DNA of 64,000 bases, from assembly GCF_021504595.1 (NCBI RefSeq), contig NZ_JACSGT010000001.1, positions 2,480,001-2,544,000 on the forward strand. Direction: 5' to 3'. The translations under genes and the position numbers were made by a program. Shown here piece by piece: positions 18,914-27,922 of this stretch. How positions within the stretch are numbered: the first letter of the stretch is position 1; each line of letters starts with the position of its first letter. The notes under the pieces were generated by a model. The model was not told the origin of the DNA. It did no database searches and saw only the letters and a list, made by a program, of their open reading frames with translations. Source of the stretch: Chryseobacterium indicum. GTDB taxonomy: Bacteria > Bacteroidota > Bacteroidia > Flavobacteriales > Weeksellaceae.

Positions 18914-19735
18914 TTACCCTATCCATTGAGAAAGAGAGAAAACATCCAAAGTATTTTTTCTAAAATTTCTTACTCTCTTAAAAACACCAGTTCCATTTGA
19001 TGATCCGTTAATATCTGTATTTCCTTCTATCGTGGTAAACGTGTCTGTTCCTACTTCAATAACAATTGCTGTATGAATCCAGTCATATTGAGATTTTCTG
19101 ATTAAAACCACGTCTCCTGGTTTCACTAATTCAGGATTTTTTTGAATTTCTTTATTTCTTATCAAAGCATTTTTTTCAATTGCTTTCATTCCCACGGTAT
19201 CACAACTAAAAGTAAGAGGCATGATATCAAAAATATTTTTTTGATGTAAAGAAAACGCTTGATCCAATATAGTTTGTACAAAACCCATGCACCAAAACCA
19301 ATTTATACCTTCATTTCCATTCATATATGTTCGTACCCAAGGTCCTGAATTACTTTGATTTCTTATTACCAACTCGCTGGGATTTTGCTTTACATGATTT
19401 TGGGCTACATCAATAATTGTTTTTCTTATTGTGCTATTAGGCAAGACATTTTCAAATGCTACTTTAACTTTTTTACACAATTCAGAAAAAACCTGTTGAT
19501 CTAGAATCCCATTTTGAGTAGCACCAATAAACTTTTGAAAATGATTTACCGCTGTTTCTGTTGCATTTCCAAAATCTCCATCAATAGCTGTCATTGTTCC
19601 TATTCCGGGATGAGCCATTTCTTGCAAACAAAGCCAAGATTGAATTTTTTCTACATCACTTTTTTTATTATTAGAGCCATTTCTTTTTTGAGTGTTAGTA
19701 ATACTCAATTCTTTTAAATATTGATTTTTTTTCAT
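18914..19735 (-). CDS. Peptidoglycan-binding and CHAP-type hydrolase of the eCIS operon
   Basis: 273 residues. The N-terminal 90 residues are a PG_binding_1 domain: VEKIQSWLCLQEMAHPGIG, IDGDFGNATETAVNHFQK and NGILDQQVFSELC. From about 105 comes a CHAP-like cysteine peptidase/amidase: Cys149 in WFWCMGFVQ, His221 in YDWIHTAIVIEV, and EGNTDINGSSNGTGV with the third polar residue. It would cleave peptide bonds or the amide link in peptidoglycan. There is no signal peptide, so it must reach the wall another way: in the particle, by cell lysis, or as a payload. Many eCIS loci have an associated hydrolase that lets particles out or helps penetration. It is 55 bases after the tape measure gene. Confidence 0.78.
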   Translation of the reverse strand: MKKNQYLKELSITNTQKRNGSNNKKSDVEKIQSWLCLQEMAHPGIGTMTAIDGDFGNATETAVNHFQKFIGATQNGILDQQVFSELCKKVKVAFENVLPNSTIRKTIIDVAQNHVKQNPSELVIRNQSNSGPWVRTYMNGNEGINWFWCMGFVQTILDQAFSLHQKNIFDIMPLTFSCDTVGMKAIEKNALIRNKEIQKNPELVKPGDVVLIRKSQYDWIHTAIVIEVGTDTFTTIEGNTDINGSSNGTGVFKRVRNFRKNTLDVFSLSQWIG

Positions 19736-19790
19736 AGTTTTAATTTTAAAATTAATTTTGTTTTTTTTATAATTTTAATAGATTATAATT

Positions 19791-21278
19791 TCAGAAACTC
19801 CAGTTTACTGTCATCAATTCTTCCATCCAAGGTGTCTGTATCATCCCAATTCCCCAAGGTAATTGTTCCAACAAAATATCTACTCCTTTATCTTCTACCC
19901 AAAGCTCATAAGAACACAATCCCGAAACGGATAATTTACCATTTCTTTGCAAAAAAGTCTCTCTTAGAGCTTCTAACGATGAGTTTTTCATCACAGACCA
20001 ATATTCTAAAACGACTAACAACAAATCATTACAAATCTCTTTTTCTTCTTGGCTAATTTTTTGCTTGGTATTTACGACTTCATCTATGGGAAATCCGCAA
20101 AGAATTTTATTTAAAATCAATTCGTTTTCAAAGAAAATTTCCTGACCTGTGATGAGATATTGAGTCAATAAAACCGCTTTGTGTTGGCTTTCTTTATCTA
20201 TCCAAACCTCATCTTTACATAAATTCAGTTTCTGGAAAAGGTTTACAAGAAAAGGATGCAAAATTACAAGACCTGCATTGTCTATGTAAAGCGATGAAAT
20301 CTGTAATTCTGATGTATTTGCTTTTATATTTTCACGACTATCCTGTTGTTCTTTTTTCTGGTTTTGATTATTAGTTTCATTAAAGTTAACACTATTTCCC
20401 TTATCGTTTTCAGGGATTTCCCCCTTATTTATAGAAAATTTTTCGTTGTTAATTTTATTTGAATCGTTTTCTTGATGGAATGCATCTTCATCGGATTTTA
20501 ATGGTTCTTTTCTGTTTTGATTAATTTCGTTAAAATCGTCTTGTTCTTTATCCTTACGTTGCAATTTTTGATTTTTAAAGTCTTTATTTTCAGCGAAATT
20601 TTGCTGCTGATGAAGCCATTTTTCCAGCTCTTCAACCGAAGAAAATTTAATTTCAGAATTAAAAAAAGCTTTTAATATTTGAGAAATCGGTTGTTTTGAG
20701 GTCGAAAGTTTTAAGATTTCAAAAATTACTTTTTCTTTAAAAGATTCTTTAGTATTAAAATAAAATCTAATTAACGCTGTTTTGCTTTCATCGAAAATAT
20801 TGATGATTTTTTCAATAAAAAACTCTGATATTTCTATTTTTTTAGTGATTTCGTCTATATTTTTCGAGTATGAATTTTCTGCAATAATTCCTGTTTTCAA
20901 ATAATTAAAAAATAATTTTTCGGCAAATTCCTCTTGTGATTCAAAACCGAAATTCTCTAATTTTTCTTTGGTTTTATTGAATTTTAAAACAGGAAAATGA
21001 TCTTTCAGATATTCTTCAATTTTGAGTAAAGTGTGGTTTACAAGCTCTTTTTTCCAGTTTTTTTGAGAAATATTGGGTAACTCAATCGACAGATTTTCAA
21101 TTTCCCATTCGTAATTTTCTATGGAATATTGGTCTAAAATGATTTCTAATTTTGGGTAAAAATCTTTCTCCAACACATCGGATAATGTATTCTGAACCTC
21201 TTTCCCAAAAGATTGAGAAGAACACTGAATATCTACAATATGTTTTTGAAGAAGATGCATTTTTATTCGATTATCCAT
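19791..21278 (-). CDS. Contractile injection system tape-measure protein (Afp14-like)
   Basis: 495 residues. The N-terminal region MHLLQKHIVDIQCSSQSFGK matches the opening of the Bacteroidetes 'CIS tape measure' family. The middle (about 235-335) is a highly charged, low-complexity Lys/Glu/Asn/Gln stretch. The conserved C-terminal domain (from about 340) has LYIDNAGLVILHPFLVNLFQ, KAVLLTQYLITGQE, the LCGFPID loop and LEQLPWGIGMIQTPWMEELM, all hallmarks of that family. It is thought to set tube and sheath length and to occupy the tube lumen. It overlaps the preceding gene by 8 bases; a second ATG at 21260 would avoid the overlap and start at MHLLQKHIVD. Confidence 0.8.
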   Translation of the reverse strand: MDNRIKMHLLQKHIVDIQCSSQSFGKEVQNTLSDVLEKDFYPKLEIILDQYSIENYEWEIENLSIELPNISQKNWKKELVNHTLLKIEEYLKDHFPVLKFNKTKEKLENFGFESQEEFAEKLFFNYLKTGIIAENSYSKNIDEITKKIEISEFFIEKIINIFDESKTALIRFYFNTKESFKEKVIFEILKLSTSKQPISQILKAFFNSEIKFSSVEELEKWLHQQQNFAENKDFKNQKLQRKDKEQDDFNEINQNRKEPLKSDEDAFHQENDSNKINNEKFSINKGEIPENDKGNSVNFNETNNQNQKKEQQDSRENIKANTSELQISSLYIDNAGLVILHPFLVNLFQKLNLCKDEVWIDKESQHKAVLLTQYLITGQEIFFENELILNKILCGFPIDEVVNTKQKISQEEKEICNDLLLVVLEYWSVMKNSSLEALRETFLQRNGKLSVSGLCSYELWVEDKGVDILLEQLPWGIGMIQTPWMEELMTVNWSF

Positions 21279-21888
21279 TTAAAAAATTAAACGGTGGACA
21301 ATGGAATGATACAGAAGAAAATGCTTTTCCACCTTCTATTCCCATTTCAGATTTTTTCTCACCTCCTATCACATAATTAAAATCAAAAACAATATTTTTT
21401 TCTCTGAAATAAATACTTGTACTTAGTGGATAATCCATTATTTGCCCATTAATAGAAGCAGTATAAGGAATAATAAACCGCACGCTTTTCATGTTAAGGG
21501 GTACAATGTTTTCTAGATAGTTTAACACTTCAATATCTTTATCCGCCAAAGGAAAAATATAAATATTATCGAAAAAAACGTCTTCCTTTATAGATGAAGC
21601 ATTTTGTATAGATTTTTCTGGATTTAGAATGCGGATATTAAAAGTAATGTTTACCCATTGATCTTTTATTCCCTTTATAGAATACCATAAAGTATTTTGC
21701 ATTTTATCAACTACAGGTTTATCTTCCGTCCAAAAATGGAAAAATTCCACTTTTTCAGTTTCAGGAAAAGGAACGTTTTCCGTGTAGTTTAATATCTCGT
21801 TTAGTACTTCCCGCACTTCTCTTGCGGTATTGTTTCCGTTATCGTTAATAGTATCTATTTTTGCGATTACTTGTGCTTTTGTTGCCAT
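21271..21888 (-). CDS. Fibre-like eCIS protein of unknown role
   Basis: 205 residues. The N-terminal segment KAQVIAKIDTINDNGNNTAR followed by EVREVLNEILNYTEN resembles the helical N-terminal module often seen on tail-fibre and head-fibre proteins of flavobacterial phages. The remainder is beta-rich (EKVEFFHFWTEDKPVV, YPLSTSIYFREKNIVFDF) and ends in a Gly-rich stretch (YVIGGEKKSEMGIEGGKAFS). It has no signal peptide. Location between the baseplate proteins and the tape measure is where receptor-binding fibre genes (afp13/pvc13) sit in other eCIS loci, but it is much shorter and I see no homology to the adenovirus-like Afp13. It may be a fibre tip or an adaptor. Confidence 0.6.
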   Translation of the reverse strand: MATKAQVIAKIDTINDNGNNTAREVREVLNEILNYTENVPFPETEKVEFFHFWTEDKPVVDKMQNTLWYSIKGIKDQWVNITFNIRILNPEKSIQNASSIKEDVFFDNIYIFPLADKDIEVLNYLENIVPLNMKSVRFIIPYTASINGQIMDYPLSTSIYFREKNIVFDFNYVIGGEKKSEMGIEGGKAFSSVSFHCPPFNFLNG

Positions 21889-21911
21889 AATATTTAGTTT
21901 TTAGTGGATTA

Positions 21912-24893
21912 TTATTTTTGTGTATTGAAGTCTTTTTCGTTGAAATCTGGATGATTAAAATCTCCTACTTTTACCCCTATTTTTTGTGTATTTATACAGA
22001 GTTCTCCCAATTGTTTTATGGTTACGGTAAAAGCGTTTACTTTTTCGTTAAAAGGAAAAGTATGGCTTACCACTTTTTTGTCGGTGGTTATTTTTTCGGT
22101 TTTGTCCCCGAAATCTATTTCGTACTCGTGTTTATCGTCTTGTGCATTATTGGTAAACAAGAATGTTTTAAAGTTGTCCTTATCCATTGCTACACTCCAA
22201 TTGGAAATTTCATTGGGTTTAGAAATTTCAATTTCTAACGTATTGCTCAGCTCTTCTTCGGTTTCATACTGCAATGTATATTTTGCAGGGTTTTTAATAG
22301 ACTCGTGGTTGGGTTGCAGATAAAACTTATCGCTTCTTTTTACAATGGCATTTTTAGCAGTTCCTAAAAAACTTCCGTCTTTTTTACCTTTTATAATGAC
22401 CTCGTATTCTTTATCGTCAGTATTGCAGTATTTTAGCGTATTTAGCGAAATAGAAAGCGGTTCTTTCTTCTCAATTTTCAGTTCTATGTTGTTTCCTTCT
22501 CCGCAGCACATATAAGGAACAAAAAAATCTGCAATTACCAGCTGCTGAAAAGAAACTTCCTGAGGTTTTTCGGTAACGGGATATTGTATTGCCTTATAAA
22601 GATTTCCCAGCAAATAAGATCTCATTTCCTTGGTATAAAGAGGCGAAAGATTATATTCTGCCACTTTTAGGATATTGGATTTTATATTTTCTGTTTCTTG
22701 TTTGCATTTATCCAGTTCTTCTGGTAGAGCTACTATCTGCGATGTATAATCCTTAAATGTAATACTTGCATTAATCTCCTGCATTACGCTTTCTTTCAGG
22801 TTAAATCCTCGTTTGTAAATTTTTATAGACTCTAGCAACTGTACGTAAGATTTTACGGGGGTTTTGGGTTTAAATACTGTGCTGTCCACATATACCAATA
22901 TAAAAGTTCCTCCTTTGGTTACCCCTGCTTTATGTTCTATTTCTGGATGTTTTTGTACGAAGGTAGAAAAGAACAATTCTTTAAAAAGTTTTTGCCATCT
23001 TAGTTGGGATTCCTCATAAATTACTGCAAAAGGATCTTCTAAAAACAGTTCGTTAATATCATCGAAGCGGTCGATAAGATCTTCTGCAATCATTGATAAT
23101 TTGTCCTTATTAAAAAACTGTATACAAAACCTGTGCATTAAAAATATTTGGTTGAGCTCTTTAAAAACTTCATTAAAACTGATGAAATTGGGCAAAAAGT
23201 CTTTTAAATCGTTGGTTAAAAGTTTTTTTATTTGTGTTAAAATATTTTTAAAACTATCAATGCTTTCGTTGGTTAATAAACTTTTTTCAACTAAGTCTAT
23301 TCTGTTTAATGCAATCCAATTGATGACAAATTCTGTAATATTATACATTCTTTTCCTTGCCATATCATAATCGGCTTCCAGATCGTCCCATCTTCCCTGA
23401 AATTTGGAAATATCCAACTCTTTCCCTATATAATCTACCGCATTAAGAGCCGTAATATTAAAGGGAAGGTTGTACGCATTTTTTTTGATGGTAAGCTCTT
23501 CCACCACCTCGGTATATTTTCTCCCAATATGCCCTTCAATCCTAAAGAAATTATACTTTTCCGTATCGTACAACAAAGGATTTTTTACGTTATCCAAATT
23601 GGTATAATTGGCAATATTAGAATGATAAGAAAGGATTTCTCCATTTCTGTTTTTTAGGGTCTTTTTAGGATTCCATTTTTTGTTTAAATCTAAAATCTGG
23701 TCGTAATAAAAAGGTATCGATTTTTTGGAAAGCGGAACATCTCCATACAGAGAAGGCGTTACTCTTATTACGTGATCTTCGGTAATCCAATATTTTATAA
23801 TATGCTGAAGCCTAGCAAATAACACGGTAAGTTCTTTTCTTTTTTTGCTGTTTTTTAACGAGCTGTTTTGGGTAGAGAAAAACGGAGTTCGGTATTCTTT
23901 ACTAAAATCTTCTACACTTCCCAAAACTACGTGGAAAGGAAACATTTTTTCGTCTACACAACATAAAGAAGGGTTCTGGACATCAAATTCAACAATCTCG
24001 TTGTAAGCGAAAGCAATATCCGACATCCAATCCCAAAGATATTGTACATTAACACTGTTTTTATTGGCATTAATTACCGTTTCCAGAGCGGTTTTAGGAT
24101 TATTCAAAACATTAAAATCAACGGTATTATTGATAGCCGATTTGTAACTGTTGTAAACCAGACTTATTTTCTCCGAAACATTATTGATTACAGAATCTGC
24201 CAAATTCTTTTTAAATTCATTTAAAACATCCGAACCTGTTATTAATTGATTGTGAGGAACATTATATCTTGGTAATGAAATTTTTTCAAAATTTACAATT
24301 TTTGGATATTCTGGGAACAGAACCAAATTCAACTGGTTAATTGGTACAAGCAACGGTCTTATTTTGAACTCCAATCTTTTGCCTTTATCATCGCAATTGG
24401 TGGTTACGCAGTTTTTTTCGTCAATCAGCGAAGTTTCCAATAAAAGAATAACAATTTTATCCTTGAAAAAATTATTAGGAATGGCTATTTTATCTACTTC
24501 CAAAGTATTATTGGGCAGCAATTCTACGGAATTTTTTAATGATTCGTACATTTTGGTGTACTGCATTTGCATTTCTATAAATTCGCCGTCTATATATTTA
24601 GGATTCAAAAAATTAGAAGACAATTCTACGTTGTGATAATAGCCGAAAGTTTGTTCTTCACACTGTATTTGGTATCCTAATGATGTAATTGCCGTTCCAC
24701 AACTTATTTTAATTTGAGTTGAGTTGGGTTGCGAAATTTCCATACCGCAAAGAATTCCTATTCCTATGCCTCCTACACGAGTAAGCCGATCTTGTTCTTC
24801 TAAATAACTGATGGCACGATTAAGATGTTTTTGGCTGAGTACTTGGTCTGCCTCAAAAACGGGATATTTGGATGGGTTATATGCTGTTTTCAT
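21912..24893 (-). CDS. Large baseplate-associated eCIS protein, family unnamed
   Basis: 993 residues. The start, YPVFEADQVLSQKHLNRAIS and YLEEQDRLTRVGGIGIGILC, is a recognisable opening that I associate with Bacteroidetes eCIS loci next to baseplate J; I cannot give it a firm name. The central part (about 250-650) is helical with many charged residues. The C-terminus (about 840-975) looks like two Ig/PKD-type beta domains: WSVAMDKDNFKTFLFTNN and HEYEIDFGDKTEKITTDKK. The Cys pair in FFVPYMCCGEGNN is notable. It starts 10 bases after the Afp12-like gene. Probable role: outer baseplate or fibre platform. Confidence 0.62.
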   Translation of the reverse strand: MKTAYNPSKYPVFEADQVLSQKHLNRAISYLEEQDRLTRVGGIGIGILCGMEISQPNSTQIKISCGTAITSLGYQIQCEEQTFGYYHNVELSSNFLNPKYIDGEFIEMQMQYTKMYESLKNSVELLPNNTLEVDKIAIPNNFFKDKIVILLLETSLIDEKNCVTTNCDDKGKRLEFKIRPLLVPINQLNLVLFPEYPKIVNFEKISLPRYNVPHNQLITGSDVLNEFKKNLADSVINNVSEKISLVYNSYKSAINNTVDFNVLNNPKTALETVINANKNSVNVQYLWDWMSDIAFAYNEIVEFDVQNPSLCCVDEKMFPFHVVLGSVEDFSKEYRTPFFSTQNSSLKNSKKRKELTVLFARLQHIIKYWITEDHVIRVTPSLYGDVPLSKKSIPFYYDQILDLNKKWNPKKTLKNRNGEILSYHSNIANYTNLDNVKNPLLYDTEKYNFFRIEGHIGRKYTEVVEELTIKKNAYNLPFNITALNAVDYIGKELDISKFQGRWDDLEADYDMARKRMYNITEFVINWIALNRIDLVEKSLLTNESIDSFKNILTQIKKLLTNDLKDFLPNFISFNEVFKELNQIFLMHRFCIQFFNKDKLSMIAEDLIDRFDDINELFLEDPFAVIYEESQLRWQKLFKELFFSTFVQKHPEIEHKAGVTKGGTFILVYVDSTVFKPKTPVKSYVQLLESIKIYKRGFNLKESVMQEINASITFKDYTSQIVALPEELDKCKQETENIKSNILKVAEYNLSPLYTKEMRSYLLGNLYKAIQYPVTEKPQEVSFQQLVIADFFVPYMCCGEGNNIELKIEKKEPLSISLNTLKYCNTDDKEYEVIIKGKKDGSFLGTAKNAIVKRSDKFYLQPNHESIKNPAKYTLQYETEEELSNTLEIEISKPNEISNWSVAMDKDNFKTFLFTNNAQDDKHEYEIDFGDKTEKITTDKKVVSHTFPFNEKVNAFTVTIKQLGELCINTQKIGVKVGDFNHPDFNEKDFNTQK

Positions 24894-24903
24894 AGTAATA
24901 TTT

Positions 24904-27900
24904 TTAAAGAGTTCCTAATGAGGTGTTTCCTAATATAATGGGATTGGTAGTTTCGCTAAGTTGACAATCGTATAAATTTCCTTCGGGATAAATGGTGTTG
25001 AGTTTTTTTAGGTTTTCTAGTAAATTTTTGTGATTTTTATAAAATTTGTCAATATCTGTTTTGGTAAGGTCTTTATTGCAAAATCCTAATCGGAAGTGTC
25101 GGTATTTTTCTAGCCAGTTTTTATAGGCAATTTGGAAGTCTTGCATATCTTTAGAATTTACCCAACAAATTTTCAGCAACACGTGAGCGGGAGCTTCTTG
25201 TCTAAAAATTTGTTCTGCATATCTCCTAAAAGTAATATTTCTAAATCTGGAAAGATAACCTGGCAAAACGATGGTAACCTTGAAAGAATACGGATCGTTA
25301 TTGGCTTCGTCCTTGCAATCGTCCTGTAAACAAACCGATAATAAATCTTCGGCATCGTCCTTGAAATAAGGGAAAGGTCTTAACAAAATATGTTCCAGGC
25401 AATAGAAATTTTCGTAGGCTTCGTTCAGTAGCTGAATGAGCTGATACAAAAATTCTGAAGCTTCTTCATAGCTTTTAAAAGTTTTATCTATGGTTGCTGT
25501 TTTTTTAGAATCTTCTCCTAAATAAATATAAAATTTAGTACCTCTTTTATGGATAAAATAAACACTGGGATTTAGTAAATTTTGCTGTGTCCATTTCCAT
25601 TTTTCTTCTAAATCTTTGGAAGGTTGTATTATTTTGCAAATTACATCCTCATTATTTATTTTTACAGGCAACGTCCATTGTGTTTGCACCTCTGTTTCTG
25701 TTACAATATCTCTTAGCCCAATGTTGTTTATTCCCAATAATCTGGCAACTCTTTTCTCGTAACCTCCTCTGTGTTCGGTGTTCCAAAAATGATAAAAACT
25801 AAATTTTTTATTTCCTTCTTCGGCGTACAAATAATCTATTCCTAGACCTCTTTTGTAGCTTATTTCTGCATAATCTTTTACAAATGCTTCTTTATCGTTA
25901 ATTAAATCTTGTGGCTGAAAGGACAATTCTCCCAATCCTCCTGCATCCTGACTTACCCGATACATCATAAAAACGTAATCGCTGAAACTTTCTCCGAAAC
26001 GAGCCATTAAATGATCCAAAACCCGATTTCTTCTATCATAAAAGACTGATTTTGTTTCTTCTAAAGAAACATCAACATTGGGATTGTCTCCTCTTAATAG
26101 TACATTTTCAAAATTGTTTCCATAAATTTCTTTAGCATAAAAATCTTCTCCTGTTTTGGGATTTTTATCCAAATAATTGGGAAAATAGGTCTTGTGAATC
26201 GGTTTTAGATCGAAAATATTTTTTGCATTGTACAATTGATTGAAAAAATCTGCCAAAAGCTGATCGTAAAAATGGAGATAGGCTTTTAGCTGTTTTGCTT
26301 GGGCTTTTCTTTTTTCGGGAACTTTTTCGGATAATTTATTTTTTCCCAACGCATACGTAACAGGAAACTCTTCTTGTATGCTGTAATACTCGTTTAACTG
26401 AAAATATTCTCCCTTAGGAATAGGCAAATCTTTTTGCACAGAACTTAGTTTGTAGCTGCGCATTTGGGCTTTGTATTGTTGTACTTTTTCTTCCACCAAC
26501 ATTTGACTATTTTCCGATAGCAGAAAAGGAATATTTTTTTGGAATAATAGTATTTTGGATTTTCCAGCGGAAAATATTGGTTTTTCTTCTCCAGATAATT
26601 GCAAACACCACTTTTGGTTGGTACTTCCTGTAATGGGTTGTCCCAAGGAATTATAAGCCGTCATTAAAAGATTTTCTACAGAAACTACGCCTTTTATTTC
26701 CATAAGTGCCGCAATAATATCCGAAGCGTGAATGCAATTGGGGAGTTGGGCTTTTTTCAGCTCTTCATTTTTTAAAAAACCGTGTTGCAATTTTGGTCCC
26801 AGAAATATTTCGGTAGAATTATATCCCTGTTCTACCAACTGAGATAAGGTGTAAAAAAGAACAGGCGGATTGAGTATTTTTTCTATCGCTATTTGTATTT
26901 GTGCCATTGCTTCCACCGCATCGGTTTCGGGAGCTAATTCTACATCTACACAAAAGCTAATTTCTACGGTATCAATAGTTTCTACACAAAGAAAATCTTC
27001 GGTAAGGTTTCTGTTTTCGTTGAGTTTTTGCTGAATTTTTCGATAGATTTTTTCTAGTTCTTCTTTTTTTTCTTTTAATGCTTTTATAACACTGGCAATG
27101 GGTTTTTCTTTACTAAAATATACTTTTGCCTCGTTTATTTCGTTTTTATCCGACGGTTCTACAATAAGTTGTAGTGTATCACTAGGTTTTGTTGTTCTTT
27201 CTACGGTAATAATTAAGGTGTTATTTTTTATTTCTACCTTTTTATTTTTTATTTTATATACCTCATCCATTTTTGCCAAAAGGGAGGATTTAGCGTCTTT
27301 CCAAGAAGAAAATTCTGGTTTTATTTTTACCTGCACCCATCTTTTACCTATTAAAAAGCCTTTTACCATTTCTGGAATGTGCAAATTTTCTTCTTCTAGC
27401 TCTATTTTTATTTTATTAAGACCTCTTACAGATAATTCTTCTAATTTCGTATTATTTCGGTCTTTAGATGTAAAACTTAATTTATCTTCTAATATATTAA
27501 TGTATATGTTTTTTTCTGCTTTATGGGGAATATTATATCCGTCTTTTGTATCTTTTTGATTGGCAATACACCACGCATTGGCAACCCCTTCTATATCAAT
27601 TAAAAGTTTTCTGTAATCTAGTTCCGTTACGGGAGCATTCGTCATTATTTCCCGAGCGGTAAAAAACGACTGATTGAGGATTTCTCCGTTTTTGTTAGTC
27701 AACAAATCTTTAATATCGAAATCTGTTCTGTATCCCAATTCTGTAATCATAAAAGAAAGTGCCTCCAAAATAGTAATACCAGGATCGTGGGCATTATAAT
27801 CTGTCCAAAAAGCACTTCCTAGTTTTTCGATATACTTCAAACCTTTTTTTCGCAAAAAATCGTAATCCTGCGATGGTTTAAATACTCTTTTCGATGGGAT

Positions 27901-27918
27901 GTAATATTCTGGGTTCAT
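24904..27918 (-). CDS. Baseplate wedge protein (Afp12-like)
   Basis: 1004 residues. The N-terminal stretch AFWTDYNAHDPGITILEALS is the conserved signature of gp6/Afp12-type baseplate proteins (DxDPGxTLLE), followed by FMITELGYRTDFDI. The long middle is variable. The C-terminal quarter contains LEHILLRPFPYF and FRNITFRRYAEQIFRQEAPA, AHVLLKICWVNSKDMQDFQ, a conserved block in Bacteroidetes relatives. It forms the baseplate ring with gp25-like and J-like partners around the spike and triggers sheath contraction. The start ATG at 27918 is 4 bases after the J-like gene stop. Confidence 0.82.
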   Translation of the reverse strand: MNPEYYIPSKRVFKPSQDYDFLRKKGLKYIEKLGSAFWTDYNAHDPGITILEALSFMITELGYRTDFDIKDLLTNKNGEILNQSFFTAREIMTNAPVTELDYRKLLIDIEGVANAWCIANQKDTKDGYNIPHKAEKNIYINILEDKLSFTSKDRNNTKLEELSVRGLNKIKIELEEENLHIPEMVKGFLIGKRWVQVKIKPEFSSWKDAKSSLLAKMDEVYKIKNKKVEIKNNTLIITVERTTKPSDTLQLIVEPSDKNEINEAKVYFSKEKPIASVIKALKEKKEELEKIYRKIQQKLNENRNLTEDFLCVETIDTVEISFCVDVELAPETDAVEAMAQIQIAIEKILNPPVLFYTLSQLVEQGYNSTEIFLGPKLQHGFLKNEELKKAQLPNCIHASDIIAALMEIKGVVSVENLLMTAYNSLGQPITGSTNQKWCLQLSGEEKPIFSAGKSKILLFQKNIPFLLSENSQMLVEEKVQQYKAQMRSYKLSSVQKDLPIPKGEYFQLNEYYSIQEEFPVTYALGKNKLSEKVPEKRKAQAKQLKAYLHFYDQLLADFFNQLYNAKNIFDLKPIHKTYFPNYLDKNPKTGEDFYAKEIYGNNFENVLLRGDNPNVDVSLEETKSVFYDRRNRVLDHLMARFGESFSDYVFMMYRVSQDAGGLGELSFQPQDLINDKEAFVKDYAEISYKRGLGIDYLYAEEGNKKFSFYHFWNTEHRGGYEKRVARLLGINNIGLRDIVTETEVQTQWTLPVKINNEDVICKIIQPSKDLEEKWKWTQQNLLNPSVYFIHKRGTKFYIYLGEDSKKTATIDKTFKSYEEASEFLYQLIQLLNEAYENFYCLEHILLRPFPYFKDDAEDLLSVCLQDDCKDEANNDPYSFKVTIVLPGYLSRFRNITFRRYAEQIFRQEAPAHVLLKICWVNSKDMQDFQIAYKNWLEKYRHFRLGFCNKDLTKTDIDKFYKNHKNLLENLKKLNTIYPEGNLYDCQLSETTNPIILGNTSLGTL

Positions 27919-27922
27919 GGCT

